Shown here: positions 26,376 through 34,785 of the stretch, one piece after another | Numbering within the stretch: the stretch's first letter is position 1 | How the letters are laid out: every line of letters starts with the position of its first letter | NCBI GenBank assembly: GCA_026394075.1 | Contig: JAPKYX010000096.1 | Coordinates: 1-38,518, forward strand | DNA from: Acidobacteriota bacterium | Lineage (GTDB): Bacteria; Acidobacteriota; Terriglobia; Bryobacterales; Bryobacteraceae | DNA: 38,518 nucleotides | Direction of reading: 5' to 3' | Notes under the pieces: model-generated | Told to the model about the DNA's origin: nothing | Databases searched by the model: none | The model's input: only the letters and a program-made list of their open reading frames with translations | Made by a program: the position numbers and the translations under genes

Positions 26376-27740
26376 TTACAGCCGCGCAATCGCTCCGGCG
26401 ATGTTGTCCAGCGCCAGGGCCAGCGTCTTGCGTGAGGTGGCCAGGTTCATCCGCATCCGGCCCTCGCCCACGAAGCCATAGGCGCTGCCGGGGTTGATCT
26501 GCACCTTGGCCTGCTTCACCAGGAAGTCCTGCACCAGCATGGAAGCGGTGACGGGCCGCGCACCGGCCGGCTTTTGGCGGGTGGCAGCTGCGGCCTTCTC
26601 CGCCGCGCCGAGCTTGGCGATCAAGGGGTTGACGTCCAGCCAGGCCAGATAGGTGCCCTGGGCCTTGGTGTAGCGGATCAGCGGTGCTTTCTCCCGGAGG
26701 TACTTCTCGGTGAAGTCGTGGTTGCCGTCGATGTAGGCCACCAGTTCGGCCAGCCACGGCTCGCCGCCTGTGTAGGCCGCTTGCGTCGCCACCACGCCCA
26801 GGGTGTTGATATCGCCGCTGTGGCCGGTGGCAGCGATGCGGGCGATGTAGCTCGCATTGTCGGAGTACATCCAGCCGCACTTCAACGCGGAGAGGCTGAA
26901 GGCCTTGCTGGCGGACTTAAAGGTGACGCTGTTCATCACCACTTCCCGGTTGGGTAGCAGGCAGTAGGGCGTGTATTTGTGTCCGGGGGTGACAAAGTCG
27001 CAATGGATCTCATCCACCAGCACGACAACGCCGCGCCGGGTGCAGAGTTCGCCGACGGCGGTCAGTTCAGCCGCGGTCCAGACATTGCCGGTGGGGTTGC
27101 TGGGGTTGCATAGGATCAGCGATTTGGTGTCGGCGCTAATGTGACGGTCGAGTTCTTCCAGGTCGATCTGATACCGGTTGTCCACCAGCTTCATCGGGCA
27201 CTGCTCTGCCACGCAACCGGCGGCGGTGATGTCGCCAAAGAAGCCATCGTAGGCCGGAGTCAGCATCAAGACCTTGCTGCCGCGTGGCGAGAAGGCACGC
27301 AGGGCGCTGATGATGCTGGGGTGGACGCCGGTGGAAAGCAGCATGCGGTCCGGGTGGATCTCGATGCCGTAGCGGCGCTTGTTCCAGCTAATGATGGTTT
27401 CCGGGAAGGAGCGGGGCATGTCGAGATAGCCCCAGTTCTCGTGTTTCAGCCGCTGGTTCAGTGCTTCGGTGATGACGGGCGCGGTGCGGAAGTCCGTGTC
27501 GGAGATGCCCATGCCGGCCACCAGCGAACCGGCCCCGAAATTGCGCAACTGGGCGTCCCACTTGATGCTGTTGGTGCCGACGCGATTGTAGGGGGTGTCG
27601 AAATCAAACTTCTGCCCGGCCCCGGCGGCGGGCAGCGCGCCCGGTGTGCTAGCCAGTGCGGCCATGCCAGAACTCTTGAAAAATGTGCGCCGATCCAGAT
27701 GGGTTTTGCCTGCCAATGCCAATTCTCCCTTGCCAAGCAT
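26376..27740 (-). CDS. Tat-exported PLP aminotransferase, MalY/PatB-like
   Basis: A 454-residue (or 446) fold-type I PLP enzyme closest in pattern to MalY/PatB cystathionine beta-lyases and class I/II aminotransferases. It has AGMGISDTDFRTAPVITEAL near the start, CNPSNPTGNVW, VVLVDEIHCDFVTPGHKYTP with the PLP-binding Asp, and the Schiff-base lysine in FKSASKAFSLSALKCGW. The C-terminal small domain reads INPGSAYGFVGEGRMRMNLA. Unusually it has a twin-arginine leader, HLDRRTFFKSSGMAALAS, pointing to export of the folded holoenzyme. ATG 27740 is the longest start; a TTG at 27716, eight bases after AAGGGAG, would give a more normal short Tat n-region. It lies 27 bases after the phosphatase gene and is co-oriented with it. 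Confidence 0.9.
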   Translation of the reverse strand: MLGKGELALAGKTHLDRRTFFKSSGMAALASTPGALPAAGAGQKFDFDTPYNRVGTNSIKWDAQLRNFGAGSLVAGMGISDTDFRTAPVITEALNQRLKHENWGYLDMPRSFPETIISWNKRRYGIEIHPDRMLLSTGVHPSIISALRAFSPRGSKVLMLTPAYDGFFGDITAAGCVAEQCPMKLVDNRYQIDLEELDRHISADTKSLILCNPSNPTGNVWTAAELTAVGELCTRRGVVVLVDEIHCDFVTPGHKYTPYCLLPNREVVMNSVTFKSASKAFSLSALKCGWMYSDNASYIARIAATGHSGDINTLGVVATQAAYTGGEPWLAELVAYIDGNHDFTEKYLREKAPLIRYTKAQGTYLAWLDVNPLIAKLGAAEKAAAATRQKPAGARPVTASMLVQDFLVKQAKVQINPGSAYGFVGEGRMRMNLATSRKTLALALDNIAGAIARL

Positions 27741-27767
27741 TACAGCATGCCGCGCCCCGAGACTGGC

Positions 27768-29618
27768 TTAGCGGGTGCGGACGGGTATGTTGACCGCGAG
27801 GCTGGACGCACCGGCCGCAATCACGCGGAGCGCGTGCGAACCATCGGGCAGGCTGGCCGGAACATCTACCGTCACCTGGCAGACACCCACCAGGCCCGGG
27901 GCCAAGCCAGCGAAACTAGGCGTGACGGATTGTTCGGCAATGCGCACTTCAACCGCGCCCAACGCGCGCAGCGGCGGAGAGTACGGGGCGGGAGCGCCGG
28001 GAGGAAGATCGCTATCGACGCGTCCGAGACCGGTCAAATAGATGATCAGTGTCTCGCCCGCGCGGGCCGGGTTGGCGGCGTCGATGATGGTGCCATTCAG
28101 ACGTCGAATGCCCGAGGCAAAGATCGCGGGGGCGGTTTCGGCAATCTCCACCTTCATGGTGGTTTCGCCGCTGGCCGTCGTAATGCGCAGCAGCGACGGC
28201 CCCGTGATTCCGGCCGGCACCTGAGCGTTGATCTGACCCGGCGACACGTACACCAGCGGAATGAGAATGTCGTTGATCGAGACGGTGGTTCCGGCAAGGT
28301 CCTTCGGCAGGGGCGAGACCTGGGCGGTGGCTGTCTCATTGGCCAAGCCTTCGCCAAAAATCGTCACCAGTGAGCCGGGGGCCACCGCCGAAGTGAACGA
28401 TGCCGCATTGACGAAGGCCCGTTCCGGCGGGAGCACCGGAATCGCCAGCATGGTCCGGTCAATCTCTCTGCCATCGGTGCCGATCGCCCGCACGGTGAGT
28501 GTCGCGTTGGTGACTTCCACCCGCAGATAATGAAACGCTGCCACCGATTTGGCTACCAGTTCATGCGGGGCCACGGTGTTCAAGCGGGCGCCGCCGCCGC
28601 CGCTGACGACGTGCAGCGTAGCCGGTCCCGTGGTGACCACCTGGTTGCCGCGCACCGGCTTGGATCGCTGATAGGAATGCTCGTGCCCGGTCAGCACCAA
28701 CTGGACGCCGTAGCGCTCCAGGATGGGCAAAAACTGCTCCCGCGCGGCGCGGCACAGGGGGTCCCGCAGATGGTGCGTCAACGGATAGGGCAGGTGATGG
28801 AAGAAGGCGATGCGCCAGCGCGCCGTGGTGGCCTGCAGGTCCGCTTCCAGCCAAGTCAACATCCGCTGTGTGGCCGCGGTATTGTCCAGCAGGTTGGAGT
28901 CGAGCGAGACGAAATGGGCGTCGTTCCACGCGAACGAATAATACCGGCCGTGATCCTGGGCGGGCACTTCTCCCGCGGGTGCCGCCGTCAGCGCCAGATA
29001 CGGTGCCGCGCGCGCGGTCCAGTATTCGTGGTTGCCCGGCGCGGTGAAGAAGGGGGCGCGCGCCATCAGGCTGGCGTAGTATTCGAAGTAGTAGGCCTGG
29101 AACTGCTCGAAGGTGGCGTCTTCGTAGGCAATGTCGCCGACATGCAAGGCCAAGTCCGGCCGCTCCTCCGCCATGCGCTGGGCCAGGAGTTGTTGGGGGG
29201 CGCTGCCGTCGCCACTGTCGCCCAGGACCAGGAAGCTGAACCGCCCGGTATCGGGCGTCTTGAAGCGATTCCGCGTCTCGCTGGTGATGACGTCACTGCC
29301 GACGGTAATCCGGTAGGTGTACTCTTTGCCCGGCGCTAAGCCTCGTAAATCCACCCGGTACTGATAGAAGGTGAAAGGAACAGACGTCTCCGCCGGCCCC
29401 AATGGGCGCGCCCGGACGGGCACCGTCACCGGGTCCGAGCCTTCAGTCGAGTAGGTGACCGAGGCCTCCACATTCTCGCGCGTCGACCAGAGAATGGTGG
29501 CTCCATCCGAGCGCACATTCTGCAGGTAGGGCCGGTGGATCGGCGTGACGGCGGCCCGGAGGGCCGAGGCGGCGAAGTGGCCGCCCACCAGGAGGCCGAC
29601 GAAGCCGCGCCGGTCCAC
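27768..29618 (-). CDS. Purple-acid-phosphatase-like metallophosphoesterase with Solibacter C-terminal domain
   Basis: A roughly 616-residue exported phosphatase. It has a Tat-like leader (VDRRGFVGLLVGGHFAASAL) and a fibronectin-like purple acid phosphatase N-domain (PYLQNVRSDGATILWST). The metallophosphoesterase core has all metal-site motifs: LGDSGDG, HVGDIAYED, PGNHEYW, FFHHLPYP and TGHEHSYQR. The last 220 residues match the TIGR03437-type Solibacter domain (FVNAASFTSAVAPGSLVTIF, VYVSPGQINAQVP, GLGRVDSDLPPGAPAPYSPP). I chose GTG 29618 because it directly precedes the Tat motif; the frame is open back to TTG 29720. It follows the CotH gene by 150 bases. Expected role: releasing phosphate from organic phosphates or polyphosphate outside the cytoplasm. 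Confidence 0.9.
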   Translation of the reverse strand: MDRRGFVGLLVGGHFAASALRAAVTPIHRPYLQNVRSDGATILWSTRENVEASVTYSTEGSDPVTVPVRARPLGPAETSVPFTFYQYRVDLRGLAPGKEYTYRITVGSDVITSETRNRFKTPDTGRFSFLVLGDSGDGSAPQQLLAQRMAEERPDLALHVGDIAYEDATFEQFQAYYFEYYASLMARAPFFTAPGNHEYWTARAAPYLALTAAPAGEVPAQDHGRYYSFAWNDAHFVSLDSNLLDNTAATQRMLTWLEADLQATTARWRIAFFHHLPYPLTHHLRDPLCRAAREQFLPILERYGVQLVLTGHEHSYQRSKPVRGNQVVTTGPATLHVVSGGGGARLNTVAPHELVAKSVAAFHYLRVEVTNATLTVRAIGTDGREIDRTMLAIPVLPPERAFVNAASFTSAVAPGSLVTIFGEGLANETATAQVSPLPKDLAGTTVSINDILIPLVYVSPGQINAQVPAGITGPSLLRITTASGETTMKVEIAETAPAIFASGIRRLNGTIIDAANPARAGETLIIYLTGLGRVDSDLPPGAPAPYSPPLRALGAVEVRIAEQSVTPSFAGLAPGLVGVCQVTVDVPASLPDGSHALRVIAAGASSLAVNIPVRTR

Positions 29619-29768
29619 CAGTTGAGTCGTGCGGTTAGCGGCGGAGCGCACCACGCCTGTCAGAGACGCGGGCCAATAACGTCGCGCCAAACTGCCAGAA
29701 ATGTGCGGTCCTGATTCCAACTACTTCCTGCTCAACTCCATCGCCTCTTTATGGAAGGCGTCCGATTC

Positions 29769-31442
29769 TCACGCCGCCGGTGGAGCCGCCACCGCCACCT
29801 TAATGGTATTGCTAAATGTCGCATTAATGGGGGATCCAGAGCGAGTTCCCCGCGAATTTGTTGGCCCGGAAACCATCACTGTAATCGGTGTGGTACCGGT
29901 ACTGGTGCCCAGTTCAGCCGGAATTTTGATCCGGATGCGATCCGGTGCCAACGTTAACAGCTGCGCTTCAAATCCGTTGATGTACACCGAGACATTGCCT
30001 AGCCTGGTCACCGGCTTGTCGGCGGCCGCTTCCAGCGTCTCCTCGCCAAATCCCAGCCCGGTCAATTCCACCACGGCACCCGGTGTGATGGCGGAGACGG
30101 CCTCGCGTGCCTCATTCACCACCTGTTCGGCTAAAGTAACCGCCGTGGAGGGCACGTATCCGACTTCGGTCAACGCCGTCCATACGAAGGCGGCCCGCTC
30201 CGTCACGTACTTCTCATTGGCCGCAATCTGAGCCTCGAAGACTTCGTTGGTGCTGGGCGTCTCCACGCCGGACTTGGAGTACTGCTTGTTCTTGTCGGCG
30301 TAAACAGCTTCCTTGATCTGGTTATAGCTTTGGCGGTTGTACCATTCCAACCAGCCGTCTTTGCCCCCGGCCAAAACCACCAACTTATACAGCGCTTCCA
30401 GGTACTCATTCTTCCGCTGCGGGATGGCGGTCAGTCGGCGGGTGAGGATGTTCTTGCTGAGGTTGTGGAAGATGTCGCGCGTGGCCCAGTCGTAGGAAGC
30501 ATCTTTGTCCCACAACAGGAAGTCAAACTTGCCGCCTTCTTTGTGGCGGTACACAAAAAAGTTATTCATCCCGAAGACATCGCCCAGCATGGAGTCGTAG
30601 TCGGTCACGTAGCTCTCGGCGGCGATGTGGTTCAGGAACACCTTGGGGTCAATTGACTTCTCCACCGCCGCCGCGAAGTCGGCGTCGCTGGCTTCATTGA
30701 ACGACCGGATGAAGTTGATCCAGGGAGCGATATCGAAGGTGGACTTGTTCTCCTCCGGGTTGAAGGGGGCCGGCGTCCAGCGGGCCGGATCGGTGCTGCA
30801 AGCCACCTCGTCGGACTTGCCGCAGGTGGGCCGCCAATCGAAGTAATACGTCGGGAAGGGATCGTACTTGAACAGATCGCCGCTGCCCTCGCCCAAATAG
30901 CGCTTGGTGTATTCCGACCGGACTTCTTCCGTCAACAGGAACAGGCCCACGTACTCTCCATTGATGAAGAGCCGGCAAGGAGCCTGCATCGAGGCTGGCA
31001 GACCCAGGCGCGAGTAGAGCTTGAACACCGATCGTTCTTTCAGCATCGAAGCGTCCTGGTTGTTGGCCTTCAAGACGGCTGAATTCACACCCAAGAACTT
31101 CTGCTCCGGGTCATAGCGGTTGAAGTCGATGCGAAGATTGGGCTTAATGGAGCTGCGGCTGCCGCGGCCCCGGGAGCGGATGGCCACATCGGGCACCGTT
31201 ACTTCCTTGCCGTTGGCCAGCCAGGTGAACTCCACCGGATAGTAAGTGTTGTCCAGATAGGTGGCCTTGAGTTTCGCCCAATCCGCGGGGCGGATCTCAA
31301 AACGAAGTTCCTGCACCTTGCTGCCATCAAAGAAGTCAGCCAGTGTCAGCCCGGCTGGCACTTGAGCCAGCACAGCGGGTCCGGCCAGGAGACATAGTCC
31401 GATCAGGCGGCTGCCTCTCGTGCGTGGACGGTCCGTCAACAT
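29769..31442 (-). CDS. CotH kinase family protein with TIG-like C-terminal tail
   Basis: A 557-residue exported protein of the CotH family, atypical protein kinases first known from spore coats and common in bacteria beside DUF4956 and VTC genes. It has a signal peptide (LIGLCLLAGPAVLAQVP). The CotH domain covers about 35-400: RSRGRGSRSSIKPNLRIDF, VLKANNQDASMLKERSVF, CRLFINGEYVGLFLLTEEV, ESYVTDYDSMLGDVFGMNNF and the catalytic-type FLLWDKDASYDW. The tail (about 455-550: ITPGAVVELTGLGFGEET, GNVSVYINGFEAQLLTLAPD) resembles the start of the Solibacter C-terminal domain of the next gene. ATG 31442 has GAGAGG seven bases upstream. It begins 20 bases after the porin gene. Its phosphorylation target is unknown. 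Confidence 0.92.
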   Translation of the reverse strand: MLTDRPRTRGSRLIGLCLLAGPAVLAQVPAGLTLADFFDGSKVQELRFEIRPADWAKLKATYLDNTYYPVEFTWLANGKEVTVPDVAIRSRGRGSRSSIKPNLRIDFNRYDPEQKFLGVNSAVLKANNQDASMLKERSVFKLYSRLGLPASMQAPCRLFINGEYVGLFLLTEEVRSEYTKRYLGEGSGDLFKYDPFPTYYFDWRPTCGKSDEVACSTDPARWTPAPFNPEENKSTFDIAPWINFIRSFNEASDADFAAAVEKSIDPKVFLNHIAAESYVTDYDSMLGDVFGMNNFFVYRHKEGGKFDFLLWDKDASYDWATRDIFHNLSKNILTRRLTAIPQRKNEYLEALYKLVVLAGGKDGWLEWYNRQSYNQIKEAVYADKNKQYSKSGVETPSTNEVFEAQIAANEKYVTERAAFVWTALTEVGYVPSTAVTLAEQVVNEAREAVSAITPGAVVELTGLGFGEETLEAAADKPVTRLGNVSVYINGFEAQLLTLAPDRIRIKIPAELGTSTGTTPITVMVSGPTNSRGTRSGSPINATFSNTIKVAVAAPPAA

Positions 31443-31462
31443 TGTGTTTCCTCTCCCAACTG

Positions 31463-32827
31463 CTACAGCACAAAACTCATGCGGGCAAACCTGCTCCAGT
31501 AGGTATTGACCCCCGGAATGGGAGCCGTTCGCCCATCCTCCAGCACTTCGCGAATCCAGTTGTATTGAATTCGCATGTGGCGATTGAGGTACCAATTCAC
31601 CCCAAACGTCGCCACCCGTTCGCTTTGCGAAAGAATGTTGGCCGCCCGCGTATTGCGGGACGGCAAGCCGGGGTTGGACGCCGATCCGAAACGGATCTGT
31701 TCGTACCGGCTGGCAATCTCGAACGCTCCCAGGCCCTTGCCGGTCCCAAAATCGCGGCGCGGCCGGACGACATTCTGCTTCTGCTCGCCGGTCACCAGCC
31801 AGGTGCCGGAGCTGTACCAGCCCCGGGCGATCAAGTCCGACAGATCCTGCCCCCGGATCCCTTGTCCCAGCCGCTGATCCGTGACGCGGATCACTTCTCC
31901 GCTCAGCGAAAACGGGCCGTGGACCCAGTTCAGTTCGGCCCCCATGCGCCAACGTTGGCCGCGCACAAAAATCCGGGGGAAAAAGTTATGCGTGTCCACC
32001 CAAGTCCGGCTGCGGAGACTGTGCAATCCCTCCGTGACGGGCGTCTGCGCCACCGCAAATCCGAGCTCCAACTCCTGGAACGGCTTGACCGCGGAGGGTA
32101 CCTTAAAAAAGCGCAGAGGCGTTGCTGCAATGCGCCCGGCAATCGTCCGTTCCCCGCTGCGGGTGTTATCGGGCAACCGGGCCTTCCAGCCGTCGCTGAT
32201 GAAGATACCCGCTTGGTATTGAACGCGGCGGTCCAGCACCCGGGCGTGGGCCATGATGCCGACATCGCGACCAGGGGCCAGACGCTCGCCGATCAGCGAC
32301 CGGAAGGCGAAGTCTCGGTGCGCGGTGCCTTGCTGGGCGTCCAGGCCGAAGGGAATCTTGAACTGGCCAGCGCGAATCTGGAAGCGGCGCCAGTAGCGGA
32401 AGTTTCCATACACATCGCGCCACAGCGCGTCCGTCTCACGGGTTCGCATCCGAAGAGCCGCGCCGACCTCGTTGCGGATTTCGCGGTCGATCTCGAACTC
32501 AAAATGGGGCGTGATGCGGCCTTCGATGCCCACCCGCATCGTGCGGAGGTTGGCGACGTCCCCTTCTTCACCCCTAATCTCGGGCTCAAAGGTGCGGAGA
32601 TCGTGCAGAAACTTCACCCGGAAGTCTAATCTGATCCAGTCGCCCAGATGGACGCGCGGCCGGGGCCGCATTTCCAGGCGCGGGTTCCCAAACAGGCGCT
32701 TCATCCCCGTCAACGCGACGGCGGGCGGGGCGGTATGCGTTGCGGCGGCAGGAGGCGCCGGGTCCTGCGCGGAGGCGGAGGCAGCACCACAAAGCAAGGC
32801 CGCAACGAAAAGGTAGTGCCGATGCAT
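31463..32827 (-). CDS. Phosphate-selective porin O/P-like outer-membrane protein
   Basis: A 454-residue outer-membrane porin of the OprO/OprP type, which passes phosphate, pyrophosphate or polyphosphate. It has a signal peptide (MHRHYLFVAALLCGAASASA), an Ala/Pro-rich linker and a long series of amphipathic strands. Typical family stretches are RTMRVGIEGRITPHFEFEID, FRIRAGQFKIPFG-like (FQIRAGQFKIPFGLDAQQ) and RDVGIMAHARVLDRRVQYQA. The end is VNTYWSRFARMSFVL. The start ATG 32827 shares one base with the stop of the DUF4956 gene (TGATG), so translation is coupled. Arg-rich strands fit anion selectivity, but the exact solute is inferred. Confidence 0.88.
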   Translation of the reverse strand: MHRHYLFVAALLCGAASASAQDPAPPAAATHTAPPAVALTGMKRLFGNPRLEMRPRPRVHLGDWIRLDFRVKFLHDLRTFEPEIRGEEGDVANLRTMRVGIEGRITPHFEFEIDREIRNEVGAALRMRTRETDALWRDVYGNFRYWRRFQIRAGQFKIPFGLDAQQGTAHRDFAFRSLIGERLAPGRDVGIMAHARVLDRRVQYQAGIFISDGWKARLPDNTRSGERTIAGRIAATPLRFFKVPSAVKPFQELELGFAVAQTPVTEGLHSLRSRTWVDTHNFFPRIFVRGQRWRMGAELNWVHGPFSLSGEVIRVTDQRLGQGIRGQDLSDLIARGWYSSGTWLVTGEQKQNVVRPRRDFGTGKGLGAFEIASRYEQIRFGSASNPGLPSRNTRAANILSQSERVATFGVNWYLNRHMRIQYNWIREVLEDGRTAPIPGVNTYWSRFARMSFVL

Positions 32828-33624
32828 CAGGCGCTCTTCTTTCCAGCTTCCTGCCACGAAACTGCCTTCAACCCGGCTTCGCCATTCTCCATCAGCTGCT
32901 GGCTGATCCAGGAAAGCTTCGTCGTTGCAGCCAGCATGACGCTGTAGCGAACCGTTGCTTCATTTCCCCGTATCAATTCCCGGACCTCATAGTAATCGAC
33001 TGTTGAACCCAGAATTCGTTGCACGTGATCGTTAGGAAAATCTTTCCCGGTCGCCACAATTGTCAAAACCAGGGTGCGGCCCGCGGATTCGCCGATCTTG
33101 TCCAACAGGGCGATGACGGCACACAGGAACACCGCCCCACCAGCCGCCACCTCCATCAGCCCCACGCCGCTGGCCATGCCGAGGGCGACCAAAAGGAAGA
33201 GGACCGTCGTGTCTTTGGGGTCCTCAACCGGCGTCCGGAAGCGCACGATACCGGCGGCACCGGCCACACCGAAGGCGATGGCGGTGGAATTACCGATGAT
33301 GATCATCACCAGCGCGCCGGCGATGCAGAGCAGCACCTGGGCCTGTTGGAGCGAACGCGGAAGCGGGCGGTCCCGGTGGAACCGCTTGTGCACGGCGGTG
33401 ACCAGCAGGCCGATCAGCGTGGCCAGCACCATTTTCAGAAACTGAGTCAGCGGCGTCACCGGTCCTCTGGACGATTCATCCAGGCCGGGAATGCCGGTGT
33501 GAAGCCCTGAGGCCGCCAGCACATCCGGCATCCGCAAGGCACCGAGAATGGCGGCTACGCCCACCAGGCAGAACCCCGCCGCCCATCGCCAGCTTTCGTC
33601 AGGCTCCTGTTCGCGCAAACTCAT
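32827..33624 (-). CDS. DUF4956 membrane protein
   Basis: A 265-residue inner-membrane protein. A hydrophobic helix lies at about 14-33 and another near 62-80, followed by a cluster of three to four helices at about 95-175. The family core GNSTAIAFGVAGAAGIVRFR, then TPVEDPKDTTVLFLLVALG, is the DUF4956 hallmark. A soluble C-terminal domain follows (about 180-265). Family members usually neighbour CotH and VTC polyphosphate polymerases, which fits the CotH and porin genes here. Function is not established. ATG 33624 lies downstream of GGGAG (12 bases) and of a promoter with a perfect TATAAT. It is the first gene of the unit extending to about 27768 or 26376. Confidence 0.9.
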   Translation of the reverse strand: MSLREQEPDESWRWAAGFCLVGVAAILGALRMPDVLAASGLHTGIPGLDESSRGPVTPLTQFLKMVLATLIGLLVTAVHKRFHRDRPLPRSLQQAQVLLCIAGALVMIIIGNSTAIAFGVAGAAGIVRFRTPVEDPKDTTVLFLLVALGMASGVGLMEVAAGGAVFLCAVIALLDKIGESAGRTLVLTIVATGKDFPNDHVQRILGSTVDYYEVRELIRGNEATVRYSVMLAATTKLSWISQQLMENGEAGLKAVSWQEAGKKSA

Positions 33625-33661
33625 CAGAACTTGTATCTCCCTTGAGGCGGTTCAGGAGTGA

Positions 33662-33691
33662 ATTATAGCGGAAATGCCCTTTGTTTCCCAA
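33662..33691 (-). promoter_or_regulatory. Promoter of the DUF4956-porin-CotH unit
   Basis: On the minus strand TTGGGA (33686-33691) is followed after 18 bases by a perfect TATAAT (33662-33667). Transcription would start near 33655, leaving a leader of about 30 bases before ATG 33624. This is the best promoter in the window. Confidence 0.65.
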
Positions 33692-33694
33692 AGG
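33678..33694. repeat. Inverted repeat overlapping the -35 box
   Basis: CCTTTG (33678-33683) and CAAAGG (33689-33694) flank five bases and cover the -35 element of the DUF4956 promoter. It may be an operator or the terminator hairpin of the phospholipase-D-like gene, whose stop is 16 bases away; no T-run follows. Confidence 0.35.
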
Positions 33695-33710
33695 TTTGCC
33701 GGGTGGGCAG

Positions 33711-34607
33711 TTACGGCTCCGGCTCATCCTCTTCCAGGTCATCGGCGGCGCGGGCCGAGGAGGCTGTCTCCACGCCACCCGGTGTCCGGGCGGCCAACTG
33801 CGTAAAGTATTCACTCAATTGACATATCAGGGCTGGATCGGTCACCGTGACGGCCACTTCACGGCGCTCGTTGAGTGACGGCCTAGCGAGCGAGGCACTG
33901 CCGAACACAGCCACCTCTTCATCAATCAGGAGCAGCTTGCCGTGCGAGGTCATCCCGGCCAAGTCACCTTGACCCAAGATCTGCACCTCGACTCCTGCGC
34001 GCTCCCGTTCCTGCAGCAGGCGGACGATCTGGGAATCGCGGACGCGGTGATCGATGATGCGGATCTGGTGCTGGGCGCCGGCGATCAGGCTGGCGAAGCG
34101 GCCCCGGGCGATCTCCGGCCCCACTAAGAGTCGCTGGCCGAGATTGTCTGGTAAAGCCAGTGGCGGGCGGGCGCGGTCGGCTTCAAACAAGGCGGTCAAA
34201 CCGATGACGACATCCGGGTCCGTGGTGGTGAGAATAAAGTCGCAGGTGCGGTCAAAGCACTTCGACGTGAAGTTCAGCGACGCCACCAGGGCGGTTTCGT
34301 CATCCGCCACCATGTACTTGGCGTGATACTTGGCGTGCTCACCGGCATAGCGGGTCATTTTGACGCCCATCGATTCCAGCAACAGGCCCAGGTCCTGCAA
34401 CCGCTTGTCCCAGTTCTTGGCGGACGGTGTCAGCAGTGCCGTCACCTGCACACCGCGCGACACGGCGTCGGCGATCTCGTCCAGAATCGCGAAATCCTGA
34501 CAACGGAACACGGACAAAATCAGGCGGCGGCGGGTGGACCGGATCAGCTCCAGCACGGCGGGCCGCCGCTGGGATGCTTCTAGAATCAGCCTTTCACTGT
34601 GGCTCAC
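33711..34607 (-). CDS. Phospholipase-D-like protein with two HKD motifs
   Basis: A 298-residue member of the phospholipase D superfamily (phosphodiesterases, cardiolipin synthases, Nuc-type nucleases). It has two intact HxKxxxxD motifs: H95-K97-D102 in YHAKYMVADDE, followed by ALVASLNFTSKCFD, and H222-K224-D229 in SHGKLLLIDEE, followed by AVFGSASLARPSLNERRE. There is no signal peptide or N-terminal membrane anchor, so it is probably cytoplasmic or peripheral, unlike classical cardiolipin synthases. The tail is acidic (DDLEEDEPEP). The start is GTG 34607; no clear ribosome binding site is seen. It is divergent from the kinase-like genes across 178 bases. Lipid or nucleic-acid substrate cannot be decided. 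Confidence 0.88.
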   Translation of the reverse strand: MSHSERLILEASQRRPAVLELIRSTRRRLILSVFRCQDFAILDEIADAVSRGVQVTALLTPSAKNWDKRLQDLGLLLESMGVKMTRYAGEHAKYHAKYMVADDETALVASLNFTSKCFDRTCDFILTTTDPDVVIGLTALFEADRARPPLALPDNLGQRLLVGPEIARGRFASLIAGAQHQIRIIDHRVRDSQIVRLLQERERAGVEVQILGQGDLAGMTSHGKLLLIDEEVAVFGSASLARPSLNERREVAVTVTDPALICQLSEYFTQLAARTPGGVETASSARAADDLEEDEPEP

Positions 34608-34785
34608 GCCCGCTGACTATAGCATGGTCCACCTTGACCACTGCCGCCGCTGATCTTGCATGACGGGGCCAGTTCCAGTAATGTCTTGAGATGGTGTGTC
34701 GTCCTCGGTTGGCGGTTCTGGCGGCATCCGGCATCAGTGGCTTGGCTGCTGAGGCGAGACATCATCGCGGAGAATACTCCTCACA

